A stretch of 64,000 bases of DNA from positions 24,494,302 through 24,558,301 of the forward strand of contig NC_045143.1 of NCBI RefSeq assembly GCF_008831285.2, read 5' to 3'. Shown piece by piece: positions 37,044 to 47,470 of this stretch. Both the position numbers and the translations under genes were made by a program. Within the stretch, counting starts at the first letter, position 1. The number at the start of each line of letters is the position of its first letter. This DNA comes from Nymphaea colorata (lineage: Eukaryota > Streptophyta > Magnoliopsida > Nymphaeales > Nymphaeaceae). The notes beneath the pieces were generated by a model. The model was not told the DNA's origin. It ran no database searches and saw nothing but the letters and a program-made list of their open reading frames with translations.

Positions 37044-40000
37044 TGTTTGCATCCCAAAATTTTCATTGGTTTTTGGAGTGCTCCAGAAAAATGAGGTTTT
37101 TGTTTTGAAAGAGGAAAGAAAAAGACTCACCCATCGGTACGAGGATCAACCGTTCCCGGCGCCTTTACCGGGGGCAATCAACCCAAGGGCTATGTTTATC
37201 ATTGATGCATTTCGTTTTAACTTAAACATCTTTTTGATTCTATATGTGGTGTAGAAAATATTGAAAGTTTGAAGTTTCAAACTTTTGAAAAGGTTCTTGA
37301 AGAGTTGCTCGAAAATGTGAAATGTTTTGAGGAAAAAGTGGAACTAGTAAATATCATTTGAAAATCTTGTGAAATCATTTTGAAATCACTTTAGTGTTCT
37401 CTTAAGACTTAAAGTAGGTCTGAGATTTTGCTCTAATTCGGTTACCACCTAACTATAGCTTTATCCCATCTTGCTTAAGTTCTTTTGCAAAGATGCTTGT
37501 GATCATAAGTGAAATAAAGTGGGTGAGAATGCATGAATGCATTTATCCTATATGATTGAAAGAATGTAAAACATTCCTAGCACAACATTCATCTAAAGTC
37601 ATTCCTACCACAACATACATCTACGATTTCGTTGTTATACTTATTGTATATAAGAAGGAAGAGTTTTTGAAAAGGGATAGGGATTGTAAACCATCAAGCA
37701 TTATTCCAATATTGGGTCATTACTTGGTTTGTGGTCTTAATGAAGTTGTTAAATAGAAAGTTCGTGAGAGGAGAATGTTAAAAAGAATACAAGAGATAAA
37801 ACACTCTTATGAAAAGAAAGAGAGAGATATAGAGAAAGACATGCATGTATGTGTACATATCATCACATATACACATATATGAAAGCTTAAGAAAAAAAAG
37901 ATATATTGAATTGAAGAGAAAGAGAGATTTTATAGGAAAATAAAAATATCATACGTATATATGGGTATGAGAAATTTTATAAGAGAAGATATTTGTCTTG
38001 AAAAGAGGAATAAATATTTGAAAGAGAGGAAATTGAGCACATATACATACGTATTCATGCACATATAAAAATTTATAAAATGGAAAGTAAAAGAAAAGAG
38101 AGAGAAAGATGAGGGGTCATCATGTTGGCATAGATGTATATAACATGTGTATACATCCATACCTTCACAAGATGAGAAATCAAGGAACAACTTAAAATTA
38201 CCAACTTCAAGTTTTATGGCCGGAGGGAAGCTTGGACTCGTGTAAGAGTCTAAGATAAGTCCCTAAGGCCATGTTAGAAGGTTCCTTTTGAAAATGTTTT
38301 TGAAAATAAGCATAAAATGTTATTATTTAGTTTGTTTTAAGGGATATATTTCTTCCACTGTTGGGTATGGAAAAAACAAAACAACATGACTAGACACTCG
38401 TTAGGGTTCCTAATGGGACGATTAAGAAGGAAACTAGCGCAAAGTGACATGAAAATGCATATTAACATGTACATTTTCGTGAGGGTCTATCCTGGGTTGG
38501 AAAAGTCCCAACCTCAAAAATTAATATGAAAATAAGGAGTCTCCAAACCACACTCTCATTCCCACCATACATTCACATATAAGTAGAAAACCAAGCAACT
38601 ATGCATGGAAAATATATAGACAACATTCAAGGAAGGAAAAAGAGAAAGAGGATGACGGAAAGTGCAAGGTTCAATTAGGAGGGAGGACATGATGTAACTA
38701 TGAAATGATATGTCACCTCATCTTCTCATGTTCCTGGTGCACTTGAGTATAGCCTCTTGACTCTAAAATAGAGATTGAGAGCTATCTCCTTTGGCCATGG
38801 GGAAATAAAGAATAGAGAAAAATAAGAGGAAGCAAAAGAACAAGAAGAATGTATTAATGAAAATAAAGAACATGATTAAAATGAAAGATCATCTCATTTT
38901 TCTATGCTCCCAGCGCACTTGAGCATAGCCTCTTGTCTCTAAAAAGAGATTGAGTGCTACCTCCTTTAGCAATAACGAGATGAAGATGAGGAGAAAATGT
39001 AGAAAGAAAAACAATGCCATATTTAATAAAAGAGAAAGCATGATTCAATCACGAAATGAAAGATCATCTCGTCCTTCCATGCTCCCAATGCACATGAACA
39101 TAGCCTCTTGTTTCTAAAAAGAGATTGAGTGCTATCTCCTTTGGCTATGGGCAGAGGAAGAAGGGAGAAAAGAAAATAACAAGAACAAGGTTATATTGAA
39201 GAAAGGAAATAACAATAACAACAAAAATATATTCATGAAGGGAAAGAACAACAACAACAAGAATACTTGAAAGAGCATGATTTAATCATAAAATATCATC
39301 TCATCTTCTCATGCAACCGGTGCACTTGAGCATAGCCTCTTGTCTCTAAAAAGAGGTTGAGTGCTATCTCCTTTGGCCATGGGGAGATAAAGATGAGAGA
39401 AAAAAAAATGGGAGGGATGATGATTACATACCTCTAATGAGAAATGACCTAAGGAAGATAAACACCTTCACTTGAAAATCTCCTTTGAGTGAAGCTCCAA
39501 GATGATGCCTCCAAGAGGGTTGTAGCTTGCTCTAAGTTGGAGAGGGAAATGGAGAGAGGGAGAGGGAGAGGGAGAGAGAGAGAGTTCAAGAGAAACTCTA
39601 AGTCTTCAAGTGAGAATACAATAGAGTTTCTCCCAAGGGCCAATCTTACCCAAGAGGGGGAAAATGAGGGGTATTTATAGAAGATTTTGGAGTCAAAACC
39701 CTAAATTTGAATTTTTTTGCCTAAAAAGACTAAAATCACCCTCTAAAAGGAGATTTTTTTGTCAAAAGGAAGGGAAAATGAGTCTTGTCCACCCAAAAAG
39801 ACTAAAATTACCCTCTAAAAGGAGGTTTTTTGATCAAAAGGAATGGCAAATGGGTCTTGTCCACCCAAAAAGACTAAAATTACCCTCTAAAAAGGAGGTT
39901 TTTTAGTCAAAAGGAACGGTAAATGAGTCTTGTCTACCCAAGGAGACTAAAATCACCCTCTAAAAAGAGATTTTTTTGTCAAAAGGAAGGGCAAATTGGT

Positions 40001-40435
40001 CTTGTACACTTAAAAAGACTAAAATCACCCTCTAAAATGAGATTTTTTTGTCAAAAGGAAGGGCAATTTGGTCTTGTCCACCTAAAAAGACTAAAATCAC
40101 TCTCTAAAAGGATATTTTTTGGTCAAAAGGAGGGGCAGATTGATCTTGTCCACCCAAAAAAACTAAAATCACCCTCTAAAAGCAGATTTTTTTTGTCAAA
40201 AGGAGGGGCAAATTGGTCTTGTCCACCTAAAAAGACTAAAATCACCCTCTAAAAGGAGATTTTTTGGTCAAAAAGAGGGGCAAATGGTTCTTAAATGATC
40301 GATTTGGATCTCAAGTTGGGTTTTGGATCTAATTTGGATATGGAAGTTGTATTTTGGATTTTATTTGCATCTAAATTTGAGTTTCATGCTTGGATAAAAC
40401 TTCATAAACTTTTAGAAAAACTTGGGGTGATTACA
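37044..40435 (-). repeat. Element 2 3' LTR (left copy)
   Basis: 3392 bp. Internal repeats are four roughly 180-bp units at 38710-39392 (TAGCCTCTTGTCTCTAAAAA in each) and eight roughly 72-bp units at 39718-40290 (AGACTAAAATCACCCTCTAA in most). A TATAAATA box lies on the minus strand at 39672-39679. Confidence 0.93.
39718..40290 (+). repeat. 72-bp minisatellite in element 2 LTR
   Basis: About eight units with starts near 39728, 39799, 39872, 39945, 40018, 40090, 40161 and 40236. Because 72 is a multiple of three, one plus-strand frame stays open as a 24-residue repeat (KRLKSPSKRRFFCQKEGQ). The other LTR has the same array at 52612-53185. I treat it as non-coding. Confidence 0.85.
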
Positions 40436-40957
40436 GATGCCCCTCTTTGTTAATAAGCCGGTTTTACTTGTGCTTTGTGACAAAGATAAATGCCACAAAT
40501 TTTTCAAACAAGATATTTTCATAGAGATGTTTCAGGCTTTACCCCTTACCTGAATGGGTTGTTTGAGCTTAAATTGCAGGTTTAATCCCTTACCTGCACG
40601 GGTTTGCCGATTTCAAATTCAGGTTTAGCCCCCCTAAATGGGTTGCCTTGACTTGCATCACAAGTTGAACCCTTTAACTGTGTGGATTGCTTTGGCTTGT
40701 AGCACAGTTTTAACCCCTTTGCCTGCATGGGTTGCTTTGGCTAGCATTGCAGGTTTAACCCCTTGCCTGCATGGGTTGCCCCCATATTGCAGGTTTTACC
40801 CTTTACCTGCACGGGTTGCTCTCAAGCCCTGAGCGATAATAATAAAAAAAATACCCCAGTGTAATTGTCATGTTTTACGACTGGGAAGAATCTAGATTGA
40901 ATAGTCGATGTGGAAACACAAATGTTTGACATTGATTGGAAAATGAATACAAGAGAA
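40436..40957 (-). other. Element 2 polypurine tract and 3' spacer
   Basis: AACAAAGAGGGGCATC (40436-40451, element strand) abuts the 3' LTR and is the PPT. The rest, up to the end of pol, contains on the plus strand several copies of GCAGGTTTAACCCCTTGCCT-like text at about 40530-40815, a degenerate tandem repeat of about 65 bp. No gene. Confidence 0.65.
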
Positions 40958-41996
40958 CTAGGCGTAAAATTTCTTGAGGTGAAGGGCATTAATAGGATCA
41001 GCAAGTTCCACCCCATCAGCATTAATTAGTCGGTATGAATTGTGGGGTAAAGCTTCCTTAATGACATATGGGCCTTCCCAATTTGGTGCCCACTTGCCTC
41101 ATGGTCGTCCTCTCAGGTACACTGCAGATCGTAGGACCGAATCATTCACTTTGAACTGTCTCTCGATAACTGACTTGACAAATTGTCTAGCTACCCTTTG
41201 GCGATAAGCTTCAGTATGTTCAGCCGCTTTTAGCCTCTTTTCATCTAGCAAATCGAGCTGCATTAGCCTTTTCTGCTGATATTGAGTAAGAGGGAGCTCT
41301 ATGAGGGAAGCAAACTTCAAAGCAAGTTTCAACACATATAATGGTAGAACCACTTCTGTTCCATAAACTAGCTCTGCTGGAGTGGCATTTGTTGGAGTTC
41401 TCATAGTGGTGTGATATGCCCATAGAGCGTAATGCATCTTTTCATGTCAATCTCTTTCAGTTTCAACTATCCGTTCCAAGATGCGGATCAGGATCTTGTT
41501 TGTAGCCTTTGCTTGTCCATTGCCTTGTGGGTAATAAGGGGCCGAAAAATGGTGCGTGATGTGGTACCTACTGCACAATTGCCTCATCTTTTCATTCTTG
41601 AAATGAGTTCCGTTGTCAGATACTATATCATGAGGGACTCCAAATCTACACAAAAGATTTTTGTGAATGAAGGACTACATGACGTCCTTCCACTATTCTG
41701 AGTGTGACGACTTCTACCCACTTGGTAAAATAATCCGTTGCAGCAAGAAAATACTTATGGCCGTTAGAAGCTGTAGGGGATATTGGTCCGACTACGTCAA
41801 AGGCCCACGTTAAAAATGGCCAAGGAGATGTCGCAGAATGCAAGTGAGAGGCTGGGGCATGAATCACTGGAGCATGCAGTTGCATTCTTTGCATCTTTTG
41901 ACAAATTGGTGACAATCTTTTTGCATGGTAGGCCAATAATACCCTGCTCGAATTATTTGTTTGGTGAGGGTTTGGTAACCAACATGGCCCCCACAA
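40958..41996 (-). pseudogene. Element 2 integrase (catalytic core and C-terminus)
   Basis: After a 1-bp loss near 41880 the integrase continues in frame 41996-41646 (LTWAFDVVGPISPTASNGHK, first catalytic D), then 41653-41447 (VSDNGTHF, second D), then 41437-41099 and on to INALHLKKFYA ending at 40958. The position 35 residues after the second D, glutamate in element 1, is lysine here: GNGQAKATNK, codon AAG at 41509-41507. A stop lies after LRGRP near 41099, followed by the GPY/F part (WEGPYVIKEALPH). The lost glutamate would abolish strand transfer. Confidence 0.88.
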
Positions 41997-43147
41997 TCTC
42001 CTCGATGTGATTCTTCAATTACTTCCTTTGCCTCATCTTCATCAAGGCACCGAGGGTATTCAGTGCTAAATCCATGTCTGTATAATACCCCTGCTAGGAT
42101 AAAGTACCTCGCTGACATACGTTGTATTGCTTTTTGTTCATTTTTAAGCATTTCAGTCGGGAATTCTCTGCTTTCAATGTACCTTTTGATGTCATCGTAC
42201 CAAGGCTTATTCCCCCTTTGGATGTGATGAACATGCGCCATCGTTTCAAAAGCAGGGTGTTCTAATCTTCCAATCTCAAAAGAACGTATTGCTTCATTGG
42301 TTTGAAAAGTGATGGTCGATCCTAAGCTCGCGAGGCCATCTGCAATAGGGTTACCTTCTCTCTTTACGTGAGCCAACTGTACTTCTTCGAATTGACAGAT
42401 TAAGGAGGTAGCAATTTCTTGATATGGCACCAACTTTTCATCTTTGACTTGCCATTCTCCATTCACTTGGTTTATAATAAGCTGAGAGTCGCCGAAGGCA
42501 TGCACTCTTTTCACTTGAAAACTCAATAAAGAACGAAGTCCTTGTATGAGGGCTTCATATTCAGCCATGTTATGGGTACATGGAAAATCAAGTTTCAAAG
42601 AGTACGGGATCATTTCGCTTTCTGGAGTGATGAATAAGATGTCTATGCCTGCTCCCATCACATTTATGGACCCATCAAAGTACATCTTCCATGTTGGAAC
42701 CGTTTCCAATCTTAGTACATGTTCATCTGGAAACTCATCTTTTGTTCTGATTTCTGCGTACTGAGGAAAGTCTGCTAACTGATCCGCAATTGCTTGTCCT
42801 TTGATTGACTTTTGAGACACATATTCAAGATCATATTGCATCAACAAAACTTGCCATTTGGCGATACACCCATTAAGGAATGGTTGTTCCAAGATGTACT
42901 TGAGAGGATTTAGTTTGGAGAGTATGTTGACCTCACATGCTAATAAATAATGTCTCAACTTCTGACACATCCAAACCAATGCCAGACAAGTTTTCTCTAT
43001 TGGAGAGTACTTCTTTTCGTATTCAACAAAAGTCTTGCTAATGTAATAGATTGCATGTTCGATGCAACTTTCTTCCTCATATTGTGCCAAAAAGACGCCA
43101 CATGCTGATTCATTCACTGTGATGTAAAGTAGCAATGGTCTACTCAA
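41864..43147 (-). CDS. Element 2 RNase H, second RNase H and integrase zinc finger
   Basis: An open frame of 427 codons in phase with the RT frame upstream; only a TAG at about 43207-43205 (ECQ stop SFERIKKYLL) parts them. Residues about 7-110 are the gypsy RNase H, whose usual first Asp motif reads YITVNESACGVFL. Residues about 150-275 are the archaeal-type RNase H, with the full D158 (MYFDGS), E197 (NMAEYEALIQGL), D220 (AFGDSQLI) and D270 (NPIADGLA) set. Residues about 381-422 are the integrase HHCC finger (H381, H388, C419, C422). Two RNase H domains with only the second showing all acidic residues is a known feature of the Tat clade. Confidence 0.88.
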   Translation of the reverse strand: MSRPLLLYITVNESACGVFLAQYEEESCIEHAIYYISKTFVEYEKKYSPIEKTCLALVWMCQKLRHYLLACEVNILSKLNPLKYILEQPFLNGCIAKWQVLLMQYDLEYVSQKSIKGQAIADQLADFPQYAEIRTKDEFPDEHVLRLETVPTWKMYFDGSINVMGAGIDILFITPESEMIPYSLKLDFPCTHNMAEYEALIQGLRSLLSFQVKRVHAFGDSQLIINQVNGEWQVKDEKLVPYQEIATSLICQFEEVQLAHVKREGNPIADGLASLGSTITFQTNEAIRSFEIGRLEHPAFETMAHVHHIQRGNKPWYDDIKRYIESREFPTEMLKNEQKAIQRMSARYFILAGVLYRHGFSTEYPRCLDEDEAKEVIEESHRGDCGGHVGYQTLTKQIIRAGYYWPTMQKDCHQFVKRCKECNCMLQ

Positions 43148-43204
43148 CGTTGGTGGTTTTAGAATTGGTGGATTTAGAAGGTATTTCTTGATCCTTTCGA
43201 ATGA

Positions 43205-44449
43205 CTATTGGCATTCAAAACCCCATTCAAACTTGACACCTTTCCTTAGCAGCTGGTTGAATGGCTCGCATCTCATGGCCAAATTAGAAATGAATCGTCT
43301 GATAGATTGTATTGGTCCTTGCAAGCTTCGCAACTCCTTGATATTGGTAGGTGGTGGCATATCGATTATTGCCTTAGCTTTGGTAAGATCCATTTCAATT
43401 CCCTTCTTACTGACCATGAAACCTAACAGCTTGCCTGGCTCAACCCCAAACACACATTCTTGAGGATTCAGGCGAAGCTTGTACTGTAAAAGCCTCTCGA
43501 ATACTTGGGCAAGAGTTTCAATGTGATCTTCTCTTGTCTTGGATTTGATCAATATGTCATCGATATATGCATCCATGATTTTATGCATCTGGTCATGGAA
43601 GATGGCAGCCATGTCTCTTTGATAGGTTGCTCCAGCATTCTTCAACCCAAATGGCATTACCGTGTAACAAAAAGTGCCCCAGGGTGTAGTAAAAGCAGTC
43701 TTAGGTTGATGTTTGACTACTAATTTGATCAGGTTATATCCCGAATATCCATCAATGAAAGAAAACATTGCATGGCCTGTAGTACTGCCTACCAATAGAT
43801 CAATGTTTGGAAGAGGATAATCATCATTTGGTGTGGCTTTGTTCAAGTCTCGAAAGTCAATGCACAACCTGACTTTACCATTTTTCTTAGGGACCACCAC
43901 GATGTTCACCAACCATTCAGGGTAATCAATGGCACGAATGAATTTTGCCTTTAGCAAGTCCTCTAGTCCTTCTTTTACGGGGCCTTCTAGTCGAGGGTCA
44001 AGCTTGCGCAATTTTTGCTTAATCGGCATGCAGTTAGGATTTAAGGGCAAACGATGTTTGACCAACTCGGGATCTAAGCCTGGCATATCTTGATAAGTCC
44101 AAGCAAAAGCTTCTTGGTTACTTATAAGAAAGTCCACCAATCTTTTCTTCTCATCCACTAACGAACTGGTGCCAATTTGAAGAATTTTAGGATCTTCACT
44201 GGTTCCAATATTAATTTCTTCAATTGGATCATTAACCAAGGATGAGGGATGTTCTTGTTTTTGAATCTGAGTGAACTGTGGTAATTCTGACTCGGGTATT
44301 GCCATAGGTTTCATTTCACCGACTGCTTGTTCGATAAATGCTTTCTGGATGGACTTCCGAGGAAAAAGAATAAACTGAGACATATTGAGTTCCGACATCT
44401 TGTAAAAAGGATAAAGGAAAGAGTTGGATGAAATTAAAATCGATAACAA
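43205..44449 (-). CDS. Element 2 reverse transcriptase
   Basis: A 414-codon frame with a complete RT domain: LRKLDPRLEGPVKEGLEDLL (149-168), VVPKKNGKVRLCIDFRDLNK (185-204), FIDGYSGYNLI with catalytic D233, MPFGLKNAGATYQ (265-277) and the active-site box AYIDDILIKS (YIDD 295-298, intact), then thumb LLGFMVSKKGIEM and RSLQGPIQSIRRFISNLAMR. The first 100 residues are a linker; MSELNMSQF shares MSQ with the linker of element 1. The frame ends at a single nonsense codon inside the connection to RNase H. It is the best-preserved domain of the element. Confidence 0.92.
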   Translation of the reverse strand: MLSILISSNSFLYPFYKMSELNMSQFILFPRKSIQKAFIEQAVGEMKPMAIPESELPQFTQIQKQEHPSSLVNDPIEEINIGTSEDPKILQIGTSSLVDEKKRLVDFLISNQEAFAWTYQDMPGLDPELVKHRLPLNPNCMPIKQKLRKLDPRLEGPVKEGLEDLLKAKFIRAIDYPEWLVNIVVVPKKNGKVRLCIDFRDLNKATPNDDYPLPNIDLLVGSTTGHAMFSFIDGYSGYNLIKLVVKHQPKTAFTTPWGTFCYTVMPFGLKNAGATYQRDMAAIFHDQMHKIMDAYIDDILIKSKTREDHIETLAQVFERLLQYKLRLNPQECVFGVEPGKLLGFMVSKKGIEMDLTKAKAIIDMPPPTNIKELRSLQGPIQSIRRFISNLAMRCEPFNQLLRKGVKFEWGFECQ

Positions 44450-44643
44450 AAGATTACTTGCATTTGCATATATATATAAAAAAAAGGTTCTTAGTTCATA
44501 GAATGGGTCCTCTCATGAGACCAAACAAAAAGATGTTTAAAATTACAAAATTCATGGGAGAATTTTGAAACAAAAGTGAATACTATTAGCCCCCAAGATC
44601 TTCTTCAAATTCCTTCATGATATCCCAGTCCTCTCATGTTCAT

Positions 44644-45610
44644 CTAAAAAGAGATGCTAATCGGTTGCAAGATGCCATCTTCATTTTTCTCGAGGCCAGT
44701 GAATGGACGGTAGCCACCTTTCAGAAGCAACTGAAAACCCTTAGGATTTTTCATGAAATGAACATACAATGAGTGTTCTTGGTAACTTGCACGATTGCTT
44801 GAAATAGTATAAGCATTCCTGGATGGTTCCCCTATCTCCATGTTCTGCATCTATTCTTCCAAAGGTCTGTCCTTTGTTGTTCTTATGCTCGGTACATCCA
44901 CCGGATTAATTGGCCTAGGGAGCATGGGTTGCATCAACCTCTCGACCGGATCCTCAGCACGGACAGTGATGACTGATGGATCAAAACTCCATTTTAGGCA
45001 TTGATGAAGAGTGGATGGGATCCCTCGTACTTGATGGATCCAAGGTCGTCCCAAAAGCAAGTTGTATGATGGTGGTATATCTACCACGTGAAATACAATG
45101 CAATGGCTAGTATTTTCAAGGATCACATTCATGTCGATGGTACCTTTGCTATTCATGCCTCGGCCATCGTATCCATAGATCTTGGAATTATCAGAATGAT
45201 ATTTGTCTTCACGAAATCCCAAACCTTTGGCCGTGAGATCGGGACAAATATTTAAGCCACTTCCTCCGTCAATCAATACATGTGGCAAAGTCATTCCATT
45301 GACTTGGACGACGATGTAAAGAGCATCTTCATGAACATATCCCAATTTTGAGAGGTCTTTCTCTGAAAAGGTAATTGACTGGTCCTTAGAGGGTCGAATC
45401 CAAATCTCCTTCAACTATACATTCTTCCAAGAGGAGGAGCTTACCCCAGTAGCATGAATCTTCATCCAGAGAGTCATTTGATGATTCATCATCACCGCTT
45501 TGTAAGATAAAAGTCTTTGGGATTATTGCAAGTTTTTCAGAAGAACCTTCTATCTTTCCGTTCATTAGAGCAATAAAATCCAAAGGTTTCCCACCTTGAT
45601 CTGTCACCAT
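44644..45610 (-). pseudogene. Element 2 aspartic protease and G-patch-like segment
   Basis: The frame at 45414-44851 contains the protease active site HVLIDGGSGLNICPDLTAKG and the second half FHVVDIPPSYNLLLGRPWIH followed by STLHQCLKW. An upstream linker (45610-45386) is in another frame and acidic (SGDDESSNDSLDEDSCYWG). Downstream, after a stop at about 44851, GGYRPFTGLEKNEDG (44850-44644) is the G-patch-like motif also present in element 1. The protease domain itself reads through without a break. Confidence 0.82.
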
Positions 45611-45652
45611 GACTTTATATGGACTACTTCCACAACAAGGTCGGATGTGCTC

Positions 45653-46814
45653 CTACGGATGATATGGAAGTGGAGTGCCTGTGGTGATCATGGCCACTGC
45701 CGCCTTTCCATGGTCAGGAAATGGATTCCTCAACACCTCAGGGATGCTATCATCACCAATCTTGAGATTCTTGTTGATGAAGTCTTGAATAATATTTTTG
45801 AGGACAAAACAATCCTCAGTGTCATGACCAAGGGCACGATGAAACTTACACAGTTTTTCTTGATTTCCTCCCATCATTTTCGGAGGCTCAGATACTTTTG
45901 GCAAGACGATAGTTCCTTTGGCGAGAAGGTATTCGAGGATCTTCTCATGAGACTAGCTAAGAGGAGTGAATTTTCGGTCATAGCTCCAACCTAGGTGTTT
46001 GTTTTTCCTTGCATCGTAGCCTTTGAGAAACTGCGAGTTCTTCTTGAAACTGACTTCCTTGTCATGCTTTTAGTTGTTGCCATGATCCTTTCTAATGCCA
46101 GCATTGGCTATGAAGTGTGAGGGCAACTGCGCCCTTCCTCCTTTCTTTCCATCTTCTTTGTATTTAGGAGCAATAATTCCATCAAAATCTCCTTCATCAA
46201 TTCCTTCTTCTATCGAGTTTGCTTGTTCCATCAACTCAGCAAAGGTTTTGATCGGAGCATTGCGGATGAGAGTTTTCAAGGGTTGGGTAAGATTTTTCCT
46301 GATGAGTGACAAGGCTTGTGTCTCAGAAATGGCTCCTTCATCTTATTGCATTGAATTCTCCATTTTTGGATGAATTCTCGAGCCTTTTCTCCTTGTTTCT
46401 GACGAAGACTACAAATGGTACTGAGGGTTGGAGCTATGGGAGCATTTTGTTCAAATCTTTCGACAAACATGTTAATCAATTTGTTGAATTCCTTCAGCTC
46501 GATTGGATTGACATTTTCTTTATACCATTGTGCGGCAATGCCTTCAAGACTTCTTGGAAAATATCGAAACAAAGCTATGTTATTTGTTCGAATTCTATAG
46601 CAATCATTGACAAACGTTGAAAGATGAACATGTGGGCAAGTAGTTCCATCATATCTGATGAATTCTCTGGGCAAGCCTTTCACGTCTTCGTCCCCTTAAA
46701 TGCCAAGGTTGTAGTCTTCACATGAGTATGAATGTTTCCCCTTCCCCCTAAGCTCAAGATTGTTCATTCTTTTCTCCATTTCATAGAATTTGCGCTTAGT
46801 TGGACTTTCATCAT
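45653..46814 (-). pseudogene. Element 2 gag, part downstream of the plastid insert
   Basis: Gag resumes at about 46810 with KRKFYEMEKRMNNLELRGKG, meets a stop (GI then TAA) near 46695, and continues as FRYFPRSLEGIAAQWYKENV (46683-46276), a frameshift to LTQPLKTLIRNAPIKTFAEL (46312-46070), stops near 46070 and the zinc knuckle CKFHRALGHDTEDC (C-x2-H-x4-H-x4-C) in 45904-45653. The parts align with element 1 in order. Confidence 0.85.
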
Positions 46815-47470
46815 GTCCTACCTATACACCGGAGCCCTTTCCCTCATTTAATCAATGTTATTGGTAACTTGTACAGTTCAAACCATTTGGCTCTACCCAT
46901 GAATTAGCCAGTAATAGGTCTTTTCACAAAGAGATCTATCCATACAGTGACGGTATTTAATTATGAAGGTTGGCTAGGTAGCTGACCCTATCAGTCCGTT
47001 CTTACAGCGGTAAGAGCACCAATATAACTTTATGCTTTTTCTTTATGCTTTTTAAATACTATTTCCCCGCTTAATGGATAACCATTCGCTACCAATGAGG
47101 AATCGCTTTTCATCCCAAATTCAAATCAAGGCGATTGTATTTGCACCAATGGAAACCATAAATTCCATACACAATAGAGGTATATGATAGATTAGATCTT
47201 TTTTTAAAATGTAGTTCTTCCATTCTACCCCATTCATTTTCGTTGGCACTGGTCATTGATACTGGAAAAATGGTTTAGTTTAGGTCACAGTTCATGATCT
47301 GAACGAGTCACACATACACCCTACTACATGTTCCTCTACGCTGAGGGCATACTCGAAGAGCAGGAGATTTCGTGACATTTCTCATTGGCTGTCTTGTGTT
47401 TCTAATAAGTTGTTTAATAGTTGGCATGCTGAATCGTATATAGAATCGGTTGGTTTAGATCGATCCTAAC
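46815..47470 (-). other. Nuclear plastid DNA insert (NUPT): rps12 5' exon and rps12-rpl20 spacer
   Basis: About 0.65 kb that does not belong to the retrotransposon and breaks its gag between FNSNESNS and KRKFYEMEKR. On the minus strand it reads from a short upstream spacer (GGTTAGGATCGATCTAAACC) through the first exon of plastid rps12 into the 5' half of its trans-spliced group II intron (GTGTGACTCG) and the spacer toward rpl20. ATTAGAAACACAAGACAGCC at the exon start is the plastid sequence commonly used as a 5'-rps12 primer site. Plastid identity is by recall; exact ends are uncertain by about 15 bp, and no target duplication was found. Confidence 0.9.
47314..47427 (-). pseudogene. rps12: Plastid rps12 exon 1 copy
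   Basis: Ribosomal protein S12 of the plastid small subunit is made by trans-splicing. This is its complete 114-bp, 38-codon first exon, [20 protein letters not shown] through RGTCSRVY, ending exactly at the intron's GTGTG start. Against the usual plastid residues I see I15 to M, G26 to V and T35 to S; all 38 codons are open. In the nucleus, without exons 2-3, transit peptide or a plastid promoter context, it cannot be functional, hence pseudogene. Confidence 0.9.

Noticed and set aside
39664-40252. Lysine-rich repeat protein in the element 2 LTR (also 52816-53190)
   Set aside because: The frame is open only because the minisatellite unit is 72 bp. It is antisense to the element, lies within an LTR and has no start context or similarity.
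39718-40290. CRISPR-like regular repeats
   Set aside because: The units are contiguous without unique spacers, inside a plant LTR.
47314-47427. A functional nuclear rps12 gene
   Set aside because: Only the first of three exons is present, with no targeting sequence and followed directly by plastid intron and spacer.
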